This document shows, one piece after another, positions 1 to 16,862 of a stretch of DNA of 64,000 nt. Source of the stretch: Chrysomallon squamiferum (lineage: Eukaryota > Mollusca > Gastropoda > Neomphalida > Peltospiridae); contig CM022669.1 in the NCBI GenBank assembly GCA_012295275.1, forward strand, positions 10,074,989 through 10,138,988, given 5' to 3'. How positions within the stretch are numbered: the stretch's first letter is position 1; each line of letters begins with the position of its first letter. A program made the position numbers and the translations under genes. A model generated the notes under the pieces. That model did no database searches. It had not been told where the DNA came from and worked only from the letters and a program-made list of their open reading frames with translations.

Positions 1-690
1 TACGAAGAATTTTGGAACAAAGTTTTTGCGACTTAAGTATTTAATAAATAAGGAGTGGAAAATGGCGCACATAAATATAATGTATTGTTTTGATATAAAG
101 TTATTTAGACTTAAGTCTTTAACAAGTCTGAAGTAAAGAATGGGGTACGGTTTTGCCATAAAGTTATTTCGAAAGAAATTACAAAACATGAAATAAAAAA
201 TGATGTATAGTGTTTTGAAATAAAGTGAATTCAAAACGACAAATTTAACAAATTTGAAACATAGAATTATGTACTATTCAACTATAAAGTTATATTCTTA
301 AGTTATTAAGAAATATAAAATAAACGTTCTAGCATAACGTTATTTAGGCTGAAACAACAAAGTTGGTATAATTTTATCGAATCAAGTTATTAAAAAGAAA
401 GAGTAGATCTTTTGGGTGCGAAGTTATTTGAAAAATAATTTAAGGTAAATGTTTTGGAAGAAAATTATTCTACTGAAACAATTTACACATTAATGGTTAT
501 ATATGCCTATCTTTATTGAATTTTTTAGGAAAGATAAGGTAAACGTTACGTTATAAAATGATATCGAAATAAATAGTAAGTATAAAGTAAATGAAAAAAA
601 TATTCTTCAGTGGTATACAGATTTATCGAATTATGTTCTTAAGAAGTATAAAGTTAATGTTTAGGTATAAAATTATTTCCAGTGAGGTAT
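1..690. repeat. Diverged tandem repeat, roughly 60-bp unit
   Basis: A motif close to ATAAAGTTATTT recurs at about 101, 161, 221, 285, 340, 382 and 419, usually followed by a TTAAGT- or AAGTATAAAGTAAA-like stretch. Spacing is near 60 bp but irregular, as in an old, mutated satellite. No coding potential is visible. The array may continue to the left of the window. Confidence 0.55.
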
Positions 691-721
691 TTAATGGCTA
701 TGATATGTCGTATTAGTAGAA

Positions 722-874
722 GCGCACAATCGTGAGAAATTTGCGACCACAAACATTTGCAGGACGATTGATTGCGCGCATTTCTGTACCCATATTAATC
801 TGGGATCAATGCATTCGTCCATATTGTGTGGCTTACAGACGCGGTAATCGATAGTTTATGGTGCGCGTCTGTAA
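722..874. other. Two adjacent inverted repeats (possible hairpins)
   Basis: Bases 833-843 (TTACAGACGCG) are the exact reverse complement of 864-874, an 11-bp perfect inverted repeat with a 20-base loop. Just upstream, 722-733 (GCGCACAATCGT) is an imperfect inverted match to 764-779. The stretch is more GC-rich and less repetitive than its surroundings. It could be a degenerate small transposon, a structured RNA or chance; no function is assigned. Confidence 0.45.
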
Positions 875-994
875 AATCTTCCCCATTATCCCTTTTAGTT
901 CATTTCGTTCCTTCATTTTATTGTCATACATTTTGAAGAACACTTGGCCATTCCCAGCCCCAGTGTGTAATGGTACTTGGACGATGGAAACTAC

Positions 995-1002
995 TATATA
1001 AA
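995..1002 (+). promoter_or_regulatory. Possible TATA box
   Basis: TATATAAA lies in a locally more GC-rich segment (720-1520) with low repeat content. No downstream coding exon could be tied to it. It might serve an unseen 5' exon of the Ig gene that begins at 3473, or it may be a chance match in AT-rich DNA. Confidence 0.15.
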
Positions 1003-1644
1003 CGAGGTCGACATTACACTGGTTATTCTGTTTGTTTTCATTGAGCGTCAGGTTCCTGCTCGACAGTTAATAGTGGTGGATGCATCCATGATCAAACTTG
1101 ATTGACATCCAATAAAATGAAATGAGATCCCAATATAATATCTGTCAATACGGGTTTAAGTGACGTCTGTTGCCTAAGCGCTTTCGTCATTAGCGAAACA
1201 AGAACTCTTCAGCGAAAAACAGGGAGACTCTGCCGCCGCCCATGACTACGAAATAGCGTTAGGATTGGATTGTGTTTGTATTATCACTTGAGTCTTTATT
1301 TTCTGATTGAAATGCTCACATGAAGAATTTCTCAGTGGAAACATCGCTACGGAAAGGGCAACAGCAGGGAAGAGACGTCTGACAAACTGTTCAAGTGCTT
1401 TGACGCTGCAGTACGAACAATGAGCAACTGATTTCCGTTCAGCGTTCCGCACAAAGCTGTTAGCAGTGATGCGGATATTAATGTGCCACCGGTGTAGCTG
1501 TTGTTTTCGGCCCATAAAGCGAAAACCTGTTAACTGGTCTCTGTGAAGTTACTGACAAGCATAAGACTCAAAGTAACTTGTTACCAAAAACAACAGATAG
1601 ATTACGTTTTGACGAATTCTTTCGCATTCAAAACCTTTTTTCTT

Positions 1645-1812
1645 TGCATAACTATATCCTGGCAAAATATGTTATTTGCATAACTATTCTCTAGCAAAAT
1701 ATGTTCTTTGCATAAGTATTCTCTAGCAAAATATGTTCTATGCATAAGTATTTTCTAGCACAATATGTGCTTTACATTACTATCTTCTGTCAAAATATTT
1801 TCCTTTGCATTC
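1645..1812 (+). repeat. Short tandem array, about 36-bp unit, 4-5 copies
   Basis: The phrase TTGCATAA, followed by a TATTCTCTAGCAAAATATG-like segment, repeats four to five times, decaying towards the right end. It lies in non-coding DNA upstream of the Ig-domain gene and has no open reading frame. Confidence 0.7.
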
Positions 1813-2297
1813 GTTCTTTTTTATTATTATTAATTTTTTAAGATTAGAAAAAACAAATTCATATGATTACTGATTATTATCTGTAAATATGGATATGATA
1901 TGAATGCAGTAATTTAAAACAAACATCGTTAAGAATACAGACGTTGTAAATTTATACTGGAAATCGATAGTCTGAGAGATATATTCACAGATAAACTACC
2001 GGGTTAGAACAGCAATCGCCAGGTTAAAAGCGGTCTCAGATATAAAACGTCACCTTAATGTAATCTGAGAAGAACAGCACATTAAGAAATCAATGTATGG
2101 TTAGACATTTTCTGTTAATATTTGTAATTCAGCCCTAAACAATAATAATCTACATGGAACAGACTTAAAATTAAATTTCAGCTGTGTGTAAGATAATATA
2201 TACGAAAACCTGAACACAAAATACACGTATGATACGTGTATAACTGCTATATTTTAAGGCAAGCTTTGTCAAGTGTGAAATGTCCCTTTACACAGAC

Positions 2298-2346
<49 letters not shown>

Positions 2347-3472
2347 TTATACACAAATACATTTAGCATGCTAACACTGAAGTAAACTTAGTAGCACTAG
2401 AAACTGTAGCTGCACTAATAGTTGTAGAAGTAAAAGAACTGTAGCAAAGGCAGAAAGTAGAATAGGCAAGAGTAATAGTCTCATATTGGTACTAGTAGTA
2501 ACAGTGCAATGATAGCTGTAATAAAGTGACAATACCAGTAGTAAGATATAAGTGGCAACAGTGCCAATAATTACAGTAATGACAGTGCTGGTAATAATAC
2601 TAGCATCGGTAGAAATGTTAGTAATAACAACTGCAGAAGTAACACATCACAGTACGAGCCAACTATCTCTTAACCGACAGCCCCGGGGACAGATCCAGTT
2701 AAATTTAATAGGTTTAATTGTAAGGAAAACATTTAATAAAACTAGTAACATATTTTAATTAATTTTGAATCCTTAAGATAACTGTATATTAATCGTTCAA
2801 TGCTTTACGAAGAAGAAAAAAACATCATTTTTCGAAGCTTTACAGTTATCGGACAATGTGTTGTCGACTTTCAGTAGTAGTGCCGGATTTAGGTACTATC
2901 AGCTAAACAAGCCACAGCTTAACGCCTCACAATCTGCACGTGGCCTCAAGAAGTTTCCAGACTTGGTTTTATACTCACTTTTTACCTCAAGTCATCCTGT
3001 TAAATTAACTGAGATGATGTAGTACTGACGCCATTTTTCGTCGTCATTTTTGATGAGCACGGTATACAGTACTAAGTATTAATATAAGTGATCTTGATTA
3101 TTTATTTAGTCAGCATTTTACAATAGTAGTATTGTAGTAGTAGTAGTAGTTGTTGTTGTTGTAAAAGTTGTAATAATAGTAATAGAAATAGTTTCTATAG
3201 TAGTAGTAATAGTATCAATAGGAGTAATAGTATTAGTAGTCGTTGTAGTGATAGTATCATCAGCAGTACCAGCTGTTACAGTGTCGGTGATGTTCTTGGT
3301 GCTGTTGTCGTGTTACATGCTGTAGCAAGATAGCAGTGGCACTTGTACTCGAGCTATTTTTGAATGTTGCAGTGCAAATGTGAGAATTTTTCTTCTTTGT
3401 TCACATTTCGTGTTAAAATATTTTTTCTAACTCATTTCTTTTTTCTTTCATTATTTTTTTCTTTTATTGTAG
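1813..3472. other. Non-coding stretch with (AAT)n and AGT-rich tracts
   Basis: No gene is recognised here. An (AAT)n microsatellite occupies 2298-2343. Two cryptically simple tracts rich in AGT, GTA and GTT trinucleotides lie at about 2390-2660 and 3120-3300. Open frames in these tracts reflect the trinucleotide repetition. The last ~100 bases are pyrimidine-rich and end in the TTGTAG acceptor of the next exon, so at least the right part is probably an intron of the Ig-domain gene. Confidence 0.5.
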
Positions 3473-7168
<3,696 letters not shown>

Positions 7169-7466
7169 CAACTCTCTGGAATATGAAATTAAAAGGAAAA
7201 AAAAAAAAAAAAAAAAATAAAAAAATTAAAATTATAAAAAAACACAGAGAAGGAAGATTTAGAATCATGCGTTGGCGGAATCCAATCGTTATATTTGCCG
7301 GGGGAAAATAAAAATATTATATTCAAGCCAGTGTACCTTTCTTGTCACGATGATGCACGTTTGCTGTGAAATATTTCTTTATGTGAAGAACATAAGAAGT
7401 CTTATGACCATCATAACAATACGTACATACAGAGCATTTCTAATCAGCGTCTGGATATAACAGTGG

Positions 7467-7472
7467 AATAAA
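7467..7472 (+). terminator. Candidate polyadenylation signal of the Ig gene
   Basis: AATAAA occurs about 300 bases after the TGA at 7166-7168. The intervening 3' UTR includes an A-rich run near 7200. It is the first AATAAA seen in a plausible place, but chance AATAAA motifs are frequent in this AT-rich DNA. Confidence 0.35.
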
Positions 7473-7489
7473 ACAAAAAAATATTAATC

Positions 7490-8730
7490 AAGTACTAATT
7501 TATCAGCTGTCGTAAGATACACATGTAGAAAAGTGTTTATTATGTCATATTGTATGTACCTTGATAAATATTTATGTCATATGATACGTATCTAGAAAAG
7601 TGTTTATAATATCATATGATACGTATGTAGAGAAGTGTTTATCATGTCATATAATATGTATCAAAACAAGCGTTTATTATTTCACTAATACGTGTCTAGA
7701 TAAATGTCAGGTCATACACGTATCTGCACAAGTTTTATCAGTTTGCATCTTGGTACGTGTTTTTGCTGTGTCATATTATACGTATCTATAGAAATGTTTA
7801 GTGTGTCATATGATACGCGTCTAATAAGTCTTTATCGTGTCAGATAATATGTATGTAGATACATGCTTAAAATGTGTATTTTAACGCCATACGTATATAG
7901 ATATATATATTTATCATTTCATGTAATACGTATGTAGATATGTATTTATCAAATAATATAATATATTTGTTATATTATACGTATTAGGAGAAGTGTTCAT
8001 TGGCTGTCTTGTAATGATCATTCTTCTAGACACTTTTCATCAATTGGTCTAATAACGTATCCAGATAATTGTTGTTTATCGGTCGTAATATAACGCTCAT
8101 CTTGTGAAAAGATTATCAACAGTCATATAATACGTCTGTAGGTGAATATTTATCAGTTATCTTATAATATTCGTCATGAGAAGTATTTATATATGCCACA
8201 TATCATACGTTTTTGGAACTAGTATATGAATCTAGATTCATCTCTAATAATTTGCAGATGTCATAAGGTCTACGTCTTGAGAGTGTCTTGTCGTCTGTCA
8301 TATAATTCACACAGAGGTAAACGTTTATCATTTGGCAGTTAGAATATAGTGTACATCTACAGGAGTGTTTATCCGTTTTGTTCAATACGCTCCCAGTTAA
8401 GCGTGTTTTGGCTGTTAAATATTAAACGTCTGTAGAAATGATTATTATGGTAAGCATCTAGACAAGCTGGCATTTTTCATATAATATACATCCTAGGATT
8501 ACGTTGTCAGCACTTAAATAACTCGCATTCAGCTAAGGATTTAACGGTTGTCATTTTAAGAACAGCTTGTGAAATACGCATCAGATGTCATACAGTATAC
8601 ATCTTATCAGAAAATGCATGTCTAGATAAATGCTTATCATTAATCATATAAAATACATCTTTGCGAAGCGCTTGTCAAATCTCATATAATACGCATCTAA
8701 ATAAGCGGGTTTTTCTTTTTGTAAGCAGCA
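7490..8730 (+). repeat. Diverged satellite array, roughly 40-50 bp units
   Basis: A unit resembling TCATATGATACGTATCTAG followed by AAAAGTGTTTATCA-like sequence recurs across more than 1.2 kb, with many substitutions and indels. Decayed copies may continue to about 9100. No open reading frame of interest is present. A related unit occurs in an Ig-gene intron (4345-4600). Confidence 0.7.
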
Positions 8731-8737
8731 ATATGAA

Positions 8738-8738
<1 letters not shown>

Positions 8739-8784
<46 letters not shown>
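8739..8784 (+). repeat. (AC)n microsatellite
   Basis: A pure CA dinucleotide run of about 23 units at the right side of the diverged satellite array. Confidence 0.95.
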
Positions 8785-8787
<3 letters not shown>

Positions 8788-10653
8788 TATATATAAATGC
8801 TCATCAGTTGGTGCAAATTATAACGTTATTATATGACATAAAACCTATATTATCTACACGCATTGTGTTTGTATATTTTCGTAAAAATACTCATTCAAAT
8901 ATTGTGAAATGTTCATCTAGTCAAAAATTAATGTTTTGTCATCTGTACAGAATGCGACTGTAACTATTTATCTGCTTATCAAATAAAGTATTACCATAAA
9001 AATGTAACTTTGACAGGTATTTGTCAAATCTTATAAAATACATTTCTTCTTAAATGTAATGAATTGAATATCTACATGTTTGATATCGCTGATTATGAAA
9101 TACGACTTTTTAGATCAGTTTAAAAAATTTACAACCTGCAGTAAAATAATTATCAAACAAGCACGCATGTATTAATATATTCAAAACAAATTTAGATAAA
9201 TTCAAAGTTCAAAATTGTTGCTAAATTTCGAATTTAAAATCTTTAATAAAATTTTAATAAAAGTATCTAGACATTTTTTTATGTTTTCTTTTTTTATTTG
9301 TTTTTATGTGTACATCACTTATCAGAAAATTTCCAGAAAGTGTTATAAAATATAAATCGATTTTTAAGTCATCACAGATGCGTCAGTTTTTTAGTCGTTC
9401 TTTTTCCTTCTTTTTTATTATTTTATATATTTTAATTTATTTATTTATTTGATCTGCCATAATTACAGATGTCTAAATAATAAATATAAAAAATCCCTAA
9501 AAGTACATAGTTATTAATTAACATAAATTAATCATCTAGATATTAATTTATCAAGTTTTTAAAACGAGTCAGTTATATTTAGTCAGGTGTTTGTAATCAT
9601 GACAACAAATCATACATACCTTGATAACATACTTACATATAACTATTTTACGGTAAAGTTAACATAGTCCATCAGTTTATCCCTGCGTTCTTTAAACACA
9701 TTTTGTTTAATTTTTTCAGTATCAAAATAATGATTGTATGAACTCGTTATTCAACATTCTCGACATTTTGCTTCAGGTCTCCTCTAAGCCTTTCTTTTCT
9801 GGGATTTTAGGGAGGGGTTGTGTTGTTGAGTTGTTGTTTTTGGTTTGTTTTTGTGTTTTTTTTTTTTTTTTTAAATTGAAAAGTCTTAATTATTTATCAG
9901 TTTCGGTGTTTACATTTCACCTTCATTGAAATGAATGAGTATATAACATTTGACTGAATAACAACACATTCTTGATCCTTCGGCGAGTTAAACCATGCGA
10001 CAGAATGTGTACAAAATGTACTGTAGTTCTAATATGTGCATTTCAAATAAAATGTATTCTACCCGTTGTATTATTACAACGTTGATAATTAGATAACCTG
10101 AAAAATACTGGGATTTATATTCTGTACAAACTAATTATTTTTTGTATTGGATTTTCTTGACAGTAAAATTAAAATAATAATAATAATAATAATAATAAGT
10201 ATAAAAATAAACTATTTAAAATGACTTTTCGAAAGTGTAGTATTTATGTACAGACAATAAAACTGATTGTTGTAAATATAGTTGTTTTTAATAATTACCT
10301 TCAGTTGTTATTGTTTGATTTGTTGATGTGGGTTTTTTTTTTTGTGATTTTTAGTATGTGTTTTTTTTTTTTTTTTTTTTTTTTTATTTATTTATTTATT
10401 CACTGATATAGTTATTATCCTTAAACAAGATTAAAGGGAATACCATTCAAAATAATGAAATAAAAATTATTTAACCCCCAAAATATATTTTTTTAATCGG
10501 AACAGAATAGACAGTAATTTCATATTTGTTCTACAAATTCCCGTTCCTTTCAGTTTGATGGCTGCCCTTATGCATTTCTATATATCAATATCATTATTGT
10601 TATTTTATTTTATTTTATTTTGTATTATTTATTGTTTTATATATATATATATA

Positions 10654-10688
<35 letters not shown>

Positions 10689-10812
10689 TTTTTTTTTTTT
10701 TTTTTAATAGTGTCCGCCCATGAAAGTCTGATATCAGAGATCATGAATACTGAGTATCAAAAAACAATCAGAATTTACTCAAAGTCGTTCACGTCATTTC
10801 TGACACAAATAC

Positions 10813-10843
<31 letters not shown>

Positions 10844-11277
10844 GAAATAATAAATAAATAATAAATAGAAGAAGAAGAATGAATGAATGAAAGAAAATAT
10901 TAATAATAATAATAATAATAAAGAATGAGTAAACAAAATAAAATTTAAAAGAATAATAATAATAATAATAAAAGACGAACACAAAATGCTTTGCTAAATG
11001 TTAGTATAACGTGATCTGCACACTGAAGCAAATCATGCGAACGCGTTCAACAGATTTATGATGTTACGATAACACTAACATAATGTGTCAATATCAAACA
11101 GGCGGCCATGTGTTTGATGTCAGCAGGACATTAGCAATCGTTGTGGGAGAAATTCAAGTTCTGCTATGGCAGTGTTTAAGACTAATTTCATGCAGTTTCC
11201 TAAAAGTTGTCTGCGCTTGCTTTTGAATTATTCCATCAGCGGTCTCATAACACCTTTTTTGTTCTTTTTTTTTCTTC

Positions 11278-11345
<68 letters not shown>

Positions 11346-11710
11346 CTCGTTTCTTTTTACCTCGGCCATTCGTCAATAAATATTTCTACAAACATTTTCC
11401 TGTCTTAAATTGAGTTTTTTTTTTTTTTTTTTTATTCGTGTTTCAATAAAAGCTGAATATAACAGGACAGTTGTAAAAGTTGATTTTAATATTGATTTAT
11501 ACAACATGTTATACTGTCTGCCATTGCCTCTCATAATCTACGTGTTTGACATGTGTTAAATAGTAATTAGCACAGAAAAACACTGAGTTATTACATGTTA
11601 GTGTACTTTGCAAAAATAGTATTGTTTGCTCGTGATAAAGTTGGTTTTTGTTTTCTTTTCTTTTCCTCGGGGGTGTTATTGTTATTGTTGTTATTATTTA
11701 TTTATATATA

Positions 11711-11785
<75 letters not shown>

Positions 11786-14658
11786 TATTATTATTTTATT
11801 TATTTTTTGGAACAAGAAAGATAAGTATTTCTGTTAGTCACTCATTCTGAGTGTTTATATGTATGTGTGTATGTACAGGTGTAGGTCTACAGGTGTGTTT
11901 GTGTTTACATACACATGTATTATACAATCCATGCACATTTATCTGAACCAGCAGTTTGATTTCAGGAAAATCATCATGTGATGTTCCGCTTTTTTTTTTA
12001 TTTCTTCTTTTTTTCTTCTTTTTTTTTTTTATTGAATTTGCTGATCTTACTGAAAATAGTTTGGATAAATATAGAAAATATTTATAAAAATTTCCAAACC
12101 TTTTTTTTTTTTTTTTTTTTTTTTTTTTCATTTCAGCAACATAAACAAAAAGAAAAATGGCTGCTAATTTCAGACAGCAGGTTTGAAACCATCTCGGATT
12201 TATTTGTTGCGATCTTGAATTCGACACTTTCGAATAATTGGGCAAAATCCGAGAAACTTTGATTGCCACCACTGCTTGATTTAACAACAACTGACAGGCT
12301 TAAATTTCTTTATGAGAAGACAATGATTATAAAAACAAATTATTTCATTATTTAATAAACGGAACTCTGTTTTTAATAATAGTTATCGGATTCAGTAATA
12401 CAAATTTCAGTGCCTCTTAGTAGAAATATATTTAATGGAGTACTAAAAAAAAATAATTATATATTAGTATAGTGAATTCATGTTCAGCAAGGATTTGTCT
12501 ATTATGAGAGTAGAAAAAAAAAAAAAAAAAAAAAAAAATTAATTGATCTTAGTGATGATCGTAAAAATTCGTTACCAATTCCAGCAAGAAAGCACTATAA
12601 TTTTGATCTTTTGTGTGTGTGTGTGTGTGTGTGTGTGATTTTTATCAGATAGTTATTAATATATTACAGTTTTGTTAATTTAATAGCATTCTCTATACTG
12701 CGAAAACATCAATAATAAATCGGGTATTTAAAGAGAATTTTCGGGACTTTACACGGTAAAGATTTCAAAATTGTTTCATATTAACCAGTCTCTGTAGATT
12801 ATTTTTACACAACACAAAAAGCGTGTATGAGAAGATGTGAATTCGCATTCGAGTGTACTGAAAACGATACGGGAGAGAATATATGCATTTTATATCACAA
12901 ACGAACATTTTTATTTGTTTTTACAAACACTGGTAATTTCGGATGGTGTTTGATCTTTTGTTTGACATTCGATACACATACTGTACTTGTTTTCATTTCA
13001 GTGTAGCCTTAATGATGCGAACGCAAAATATGTTGTATACATGTACTGCAGCATCTTTGTTTTTGTATCTCCTATCAACCAATCTTTACTAACAGTTAAA
13101 CTTAATAAAATTACCATCCGGCAAGGACATATGAAGGCTGACACTTTCCATTTACCGGCATTTCGTGCAAAAACCAAAAATAAAAATTAATTTTAAATTC
13201 CTGATAACTGTTATATAACATAATAATATTTATTACCTTTGTACTGTATTTTTGTTCAAGACAGTATAATACAGTCTATAAAATATATATTCAAATGACA
13301 TAAAAACGGAGAAAATACGATGACATTAAGACTACAACTATATAATTCAAGACTGTTTAAAACAGCTTTCAGCACTGAAAGGACACGTTTATTAGCTTTT
13401 CTCCAGTGATCTGAGCGAAAATATTCTCATATACTTATTACCCAACAGTCTACTGAGGTTAACAGGCTTTTACATTTGCTTGTGTAAGTTGGGTAATCTA
13501 GAAATATTACGCGTTATATATCACTGTTGTAGCGTCGCGGCGTTTATACTTTAACTAAAGAAAACATTTGAACACCCATAATTCAAGATATTTGTAACGT
13601 TCACTTTGAAAAGTAAAAATGACGCATGGCCAGTATGTATAGTTAAAGCTACTTTGCTCGGCAAGCAGCTAATGGTTAATAAATCTCGCGCAGGGGTCGC
13701 GTTTCCACGCCAGTAATGGACGTCGACATCTTTGTCCGCCTGCCTGCGCATTCCGGCAATAACATCGTGTTTATGATGTGTGTTTGTGGGGCGGCTTAAT
13801 GGCGCTTAAGAATATCGGTGTCACAAGCAGTGGTAACAACGTCAAACGACAAACCAATGGGGTTAGACAGTTTTCGTGATAAATCAGTTTCGTTTAAGCA
13901 CTTATTGCACATTCTGTTTAAAGATTCAAGTTTCCATTCTAACAGTCATGTTGTGTTACCGTTACTTTTTTTTTTTTTTTTGGTATTATTTGTTTATTTA
14001 GAATCATCTGTTATTAATATTTTGTTGTTTTTGTAATTGTTATTGCTATTATTATTATTATTATTGTTATTATTGTTGTTGTTGTTATTATTATTATTAT
14101 TATTATTATTGTTATTATTTTGCTTTTCTTATTACTGTTGCTACAAGAATTACTGCTGTGCTGTTGAATGTATGTCTGACTAATTAATGCATGGGTACAC
14201 TAAAGTGCGCTGAATTGCACGGGCGTCTAAATTAATAAATATATGAAGTGTTCGGATATGGTTCACTACTAGTAAACAGTAGAATGTTGCATATGTTATA
14301 TAAAGCATTGGATTTTGCATTTTGACTTGTTCTGTGAAAGACTGGGACATGTTTTATCGAATTTCTTTTACCACGCGAGAAAATCCCTACATTATAGTTA
14401 TATATCTTTTTAATAAACTTTCAAAAAAGACTTATTTAGAGTTAGAGATATTTAGCGTTTGCAGAAAATAAAGCTCTATTAACACTTTTAAAGTCAGATT
14501 CATTAGTTTTTGTTTAATTAATAAAACGCAGAAGTTAGCAAACAAATAAAACACTGAAAAACAGGAATAGGCGTGGGAATACATGACAAATATGTTTAAG
14601 TGAGAATTCAAATCAATAACATGAAGAAGTTATAACAAACTACTTTACATATAAAAAC
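8785..14658. other. Gene-free AT-rich region with homopolymer and ATT tracts
   Basis: No exon or RNA gene is recognised. It contains T runs (9857-9873, 10363-10383, 10687-10705, 12102-12128), an A run (10813-10837), (ATT)n near 10658-10687 and 11715-11752, (TTTA)n near 11753-11787, an A run at 12515-12537 and (GT)n at 12613-12637. A somewhat less repetitive stretch lies at about 13490-13870, but no conserved coding signal was found in it. Confidence 0.5.
11279..11339 (+). repeat. Uninterrupted T tract of 61 bases
   Basis: A pure T homopolymer. Its exact length is unreliable in any assembly. It could be the tail of a retroposed sequence on the minus strand, but no element body was recognised beside it. 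Confidence 0.95.
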
Positions 14659-14754
14659 GAAGAAGAAGAAGAAGAAGAAGAAGAAGAAGAAGAAGAAGAA
14701 GAAAGAAGAAATGCTCAAGATGATGAAGAGAAAAACCCCAGCACATCTTTAGAA

Positions 14755-14841
<87 letters not shown>
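14659..14841 (+). repeat. (GAA)15 followed by (CT)42
   Basis: A perfect GAA run (14659-14703) is followed 54 bases later by a perfect CT run (14758-14841). One strand is thus purine-only in the first tract and pyrimidine-only in the second. Both types of tract can form triplex DNA in vitro. No gene is adjacent. Confidence 0.95.
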
Positions 14842-14844
<3 letters not shown>

Positions 14845-15291
14845 TTCAAGAACTGGATCTCACGTTTAAAAAAAGGAACATTAAAAATCTTCGAATGGAG
14901 GCTGACAAATGAGGCTAACTGCTGTTAAATCCGTCAGTTTACGAAAGCAGAAAATGATTTCTACAAAACAGACATCACTTTGAGAATTGTGTTACGTATT
15001 TATTGGAAAACAGAACACAGCTCTTGACAAATGATGCGTAATCCAAACTTATTGCATCTGACGCAAACTCGAATGCATGTATTTTTGTTCCCCCTTTTTT
15101 TTTTTTTTTAAATACAGGAGAAATAAATTCAATAAAAGGATGAGAAAGAAAAGCCAAAAAATGTACGAAAAAGATATTTTACGCATAATATTCGTATAAA
15201 GTAGAAACATAATATTTAAATGCTAAATATTCTTTGGTCAAAACAAAGTAAAAATGTTTAAAAAAAAAAATTAAAACAACGAGCAAAAACC

Positions 15292-15340
<49 letters not shown>

Positions 15341-16557
15341 TATTATGTAGCTGTTGATCTAACATCGAACTGAAAATTCTAAAATTGTTTTTACTCAGTC
15401 TGAAAAGATGTGGTGAAAATGTTTTCATGTATTTTATACTGAACATCAATAATTTTCTAATTTTCTTAATTTTCCCGAACAACTCCGAAAGGTAACGAAT
15501 ATAAACGATCCATCTTTGAACATCGGATAATATATATGGCTACACCTGCGATTTTCCGCAACCTTTCCAGATCATCAGTTTTTCCGGAAAAAAAGTTACA
15601 TAATAATAATATAACGATACACCTAAGAACAACTAAATATATATTTATATATACCATGATTATAATACATAGGCACTGCTGGAAACGTAAATGAAATAAA
15701 TTTTAAATGTAAATCAAATTATTAAATGCAATATGTCAATGTAAATGGTGCAGGTTAGTTAGAACTGTATGTTTTAATAAAAGCAGTTTATTAATTTAAA
15801 TATATCTTAAATGTAATGAATTTCAAACTAACTTTATCCGGTCTGAAAGAGAGTCGATTGTACACCTATATCACGCATTAATTTATTTTGGAATCAGTGA
15901 AAGTAAAATTTATTCCGTAATAAATTTACATCTATTTTTTGCGGGTTAATAATATATACAATTAAATTTAGAATTATTACACAAATCCAACGATTTCAGG
16001 GATAAGGAGTTAAAAGAAAACAAATAAAATGAATTAAAATAAAATATAGTAAAACAAAATAAAATAAATTAAAGCAAACAAATAAATCGATCAACAAAAA
16101 CTAATTCCTCCCCATGGATTCACCTACATGCAACATACGACAATTCGATTTATGTCTGTTTGTTGGGTTTTTTTCCTGATTTTTCTTTCTTGTGTAGTTC
16201 ATTTTTATTAATTAAGTAATTAATCGTTTCTAAATTGTTTGATTAATCTGCAACAAACCCTTGAAGAGAGACGAATTATTTCTGTTTCAGAACTAAAATA
16301 AAAACATCTAATTTATCTTTAGTGCAGTTCGTATCCTTAAAAGTGTACTTGAAACTTGATTATTTTCAAGAGAGTATGATTTGCATTAGAAGGAGGCGAT
16401 ATAAAGAATGACGAGGTGTGATGATAAACTGGTATTAAAATACCAATAAATGAAACAGAACGGTGGAAATATAAAAGCATATAAAATATATTAATAAATA
16501 ATGTCCATATAAAAGTATCACCAAAACCGTAAAATTAGGTGAATTCTTTTTTTTTTT

Positions 16558-16624
<67 letters not shown>

Positions 16625-16778
16625 ATAAATAAATAAATAAATAAAATAAAATAAAACAAAATAAAATTGCTTGGTTTTTTTTTTTTTTTAAATATAATTT
16701 TAAACAGTATCACTATTTTTAATTTATTTGTATAATTATAATATAAAATCAATTTGAATTTGAGACATCCTTTTAGCA
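14842..16778. other. Gene-free region with two (AAT)n tracts
   Basis: (AAT)n occurs at 15292-15341 and 16560-16622; the second is followed by AAAT and AAAAT runs. Nothing else is recognised. The right end probably holds the TPGS2 promoter and 5' UTR, but no clear core promoter motif was seen. Confidence 0.45.
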
Positions 16779-16862
16779 TTGAAGGAAATAAGAGTTGCGG
16801 CCCTTCTCATAGATACAACATGGCTGAGACTGATAGTTGACCGTAACTACGTTAGTACCGAT

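Noticed and set aside
1246-1515. 89-codon minus-strand open frame starting MGRKQQLHRW
   Set aside because: There is no recognised domain or homology, no splice context, and the length is within chance for this less AT-rich island.
16779-16862. Upstream in-frame start for TPGS2 (MKEIRVAAL...)
   Set aside because: The extra 28 residues have no counterpart in the family as I recall it; MDDDSSH gives the usual length. It cannot be fully excluded without transcript data.
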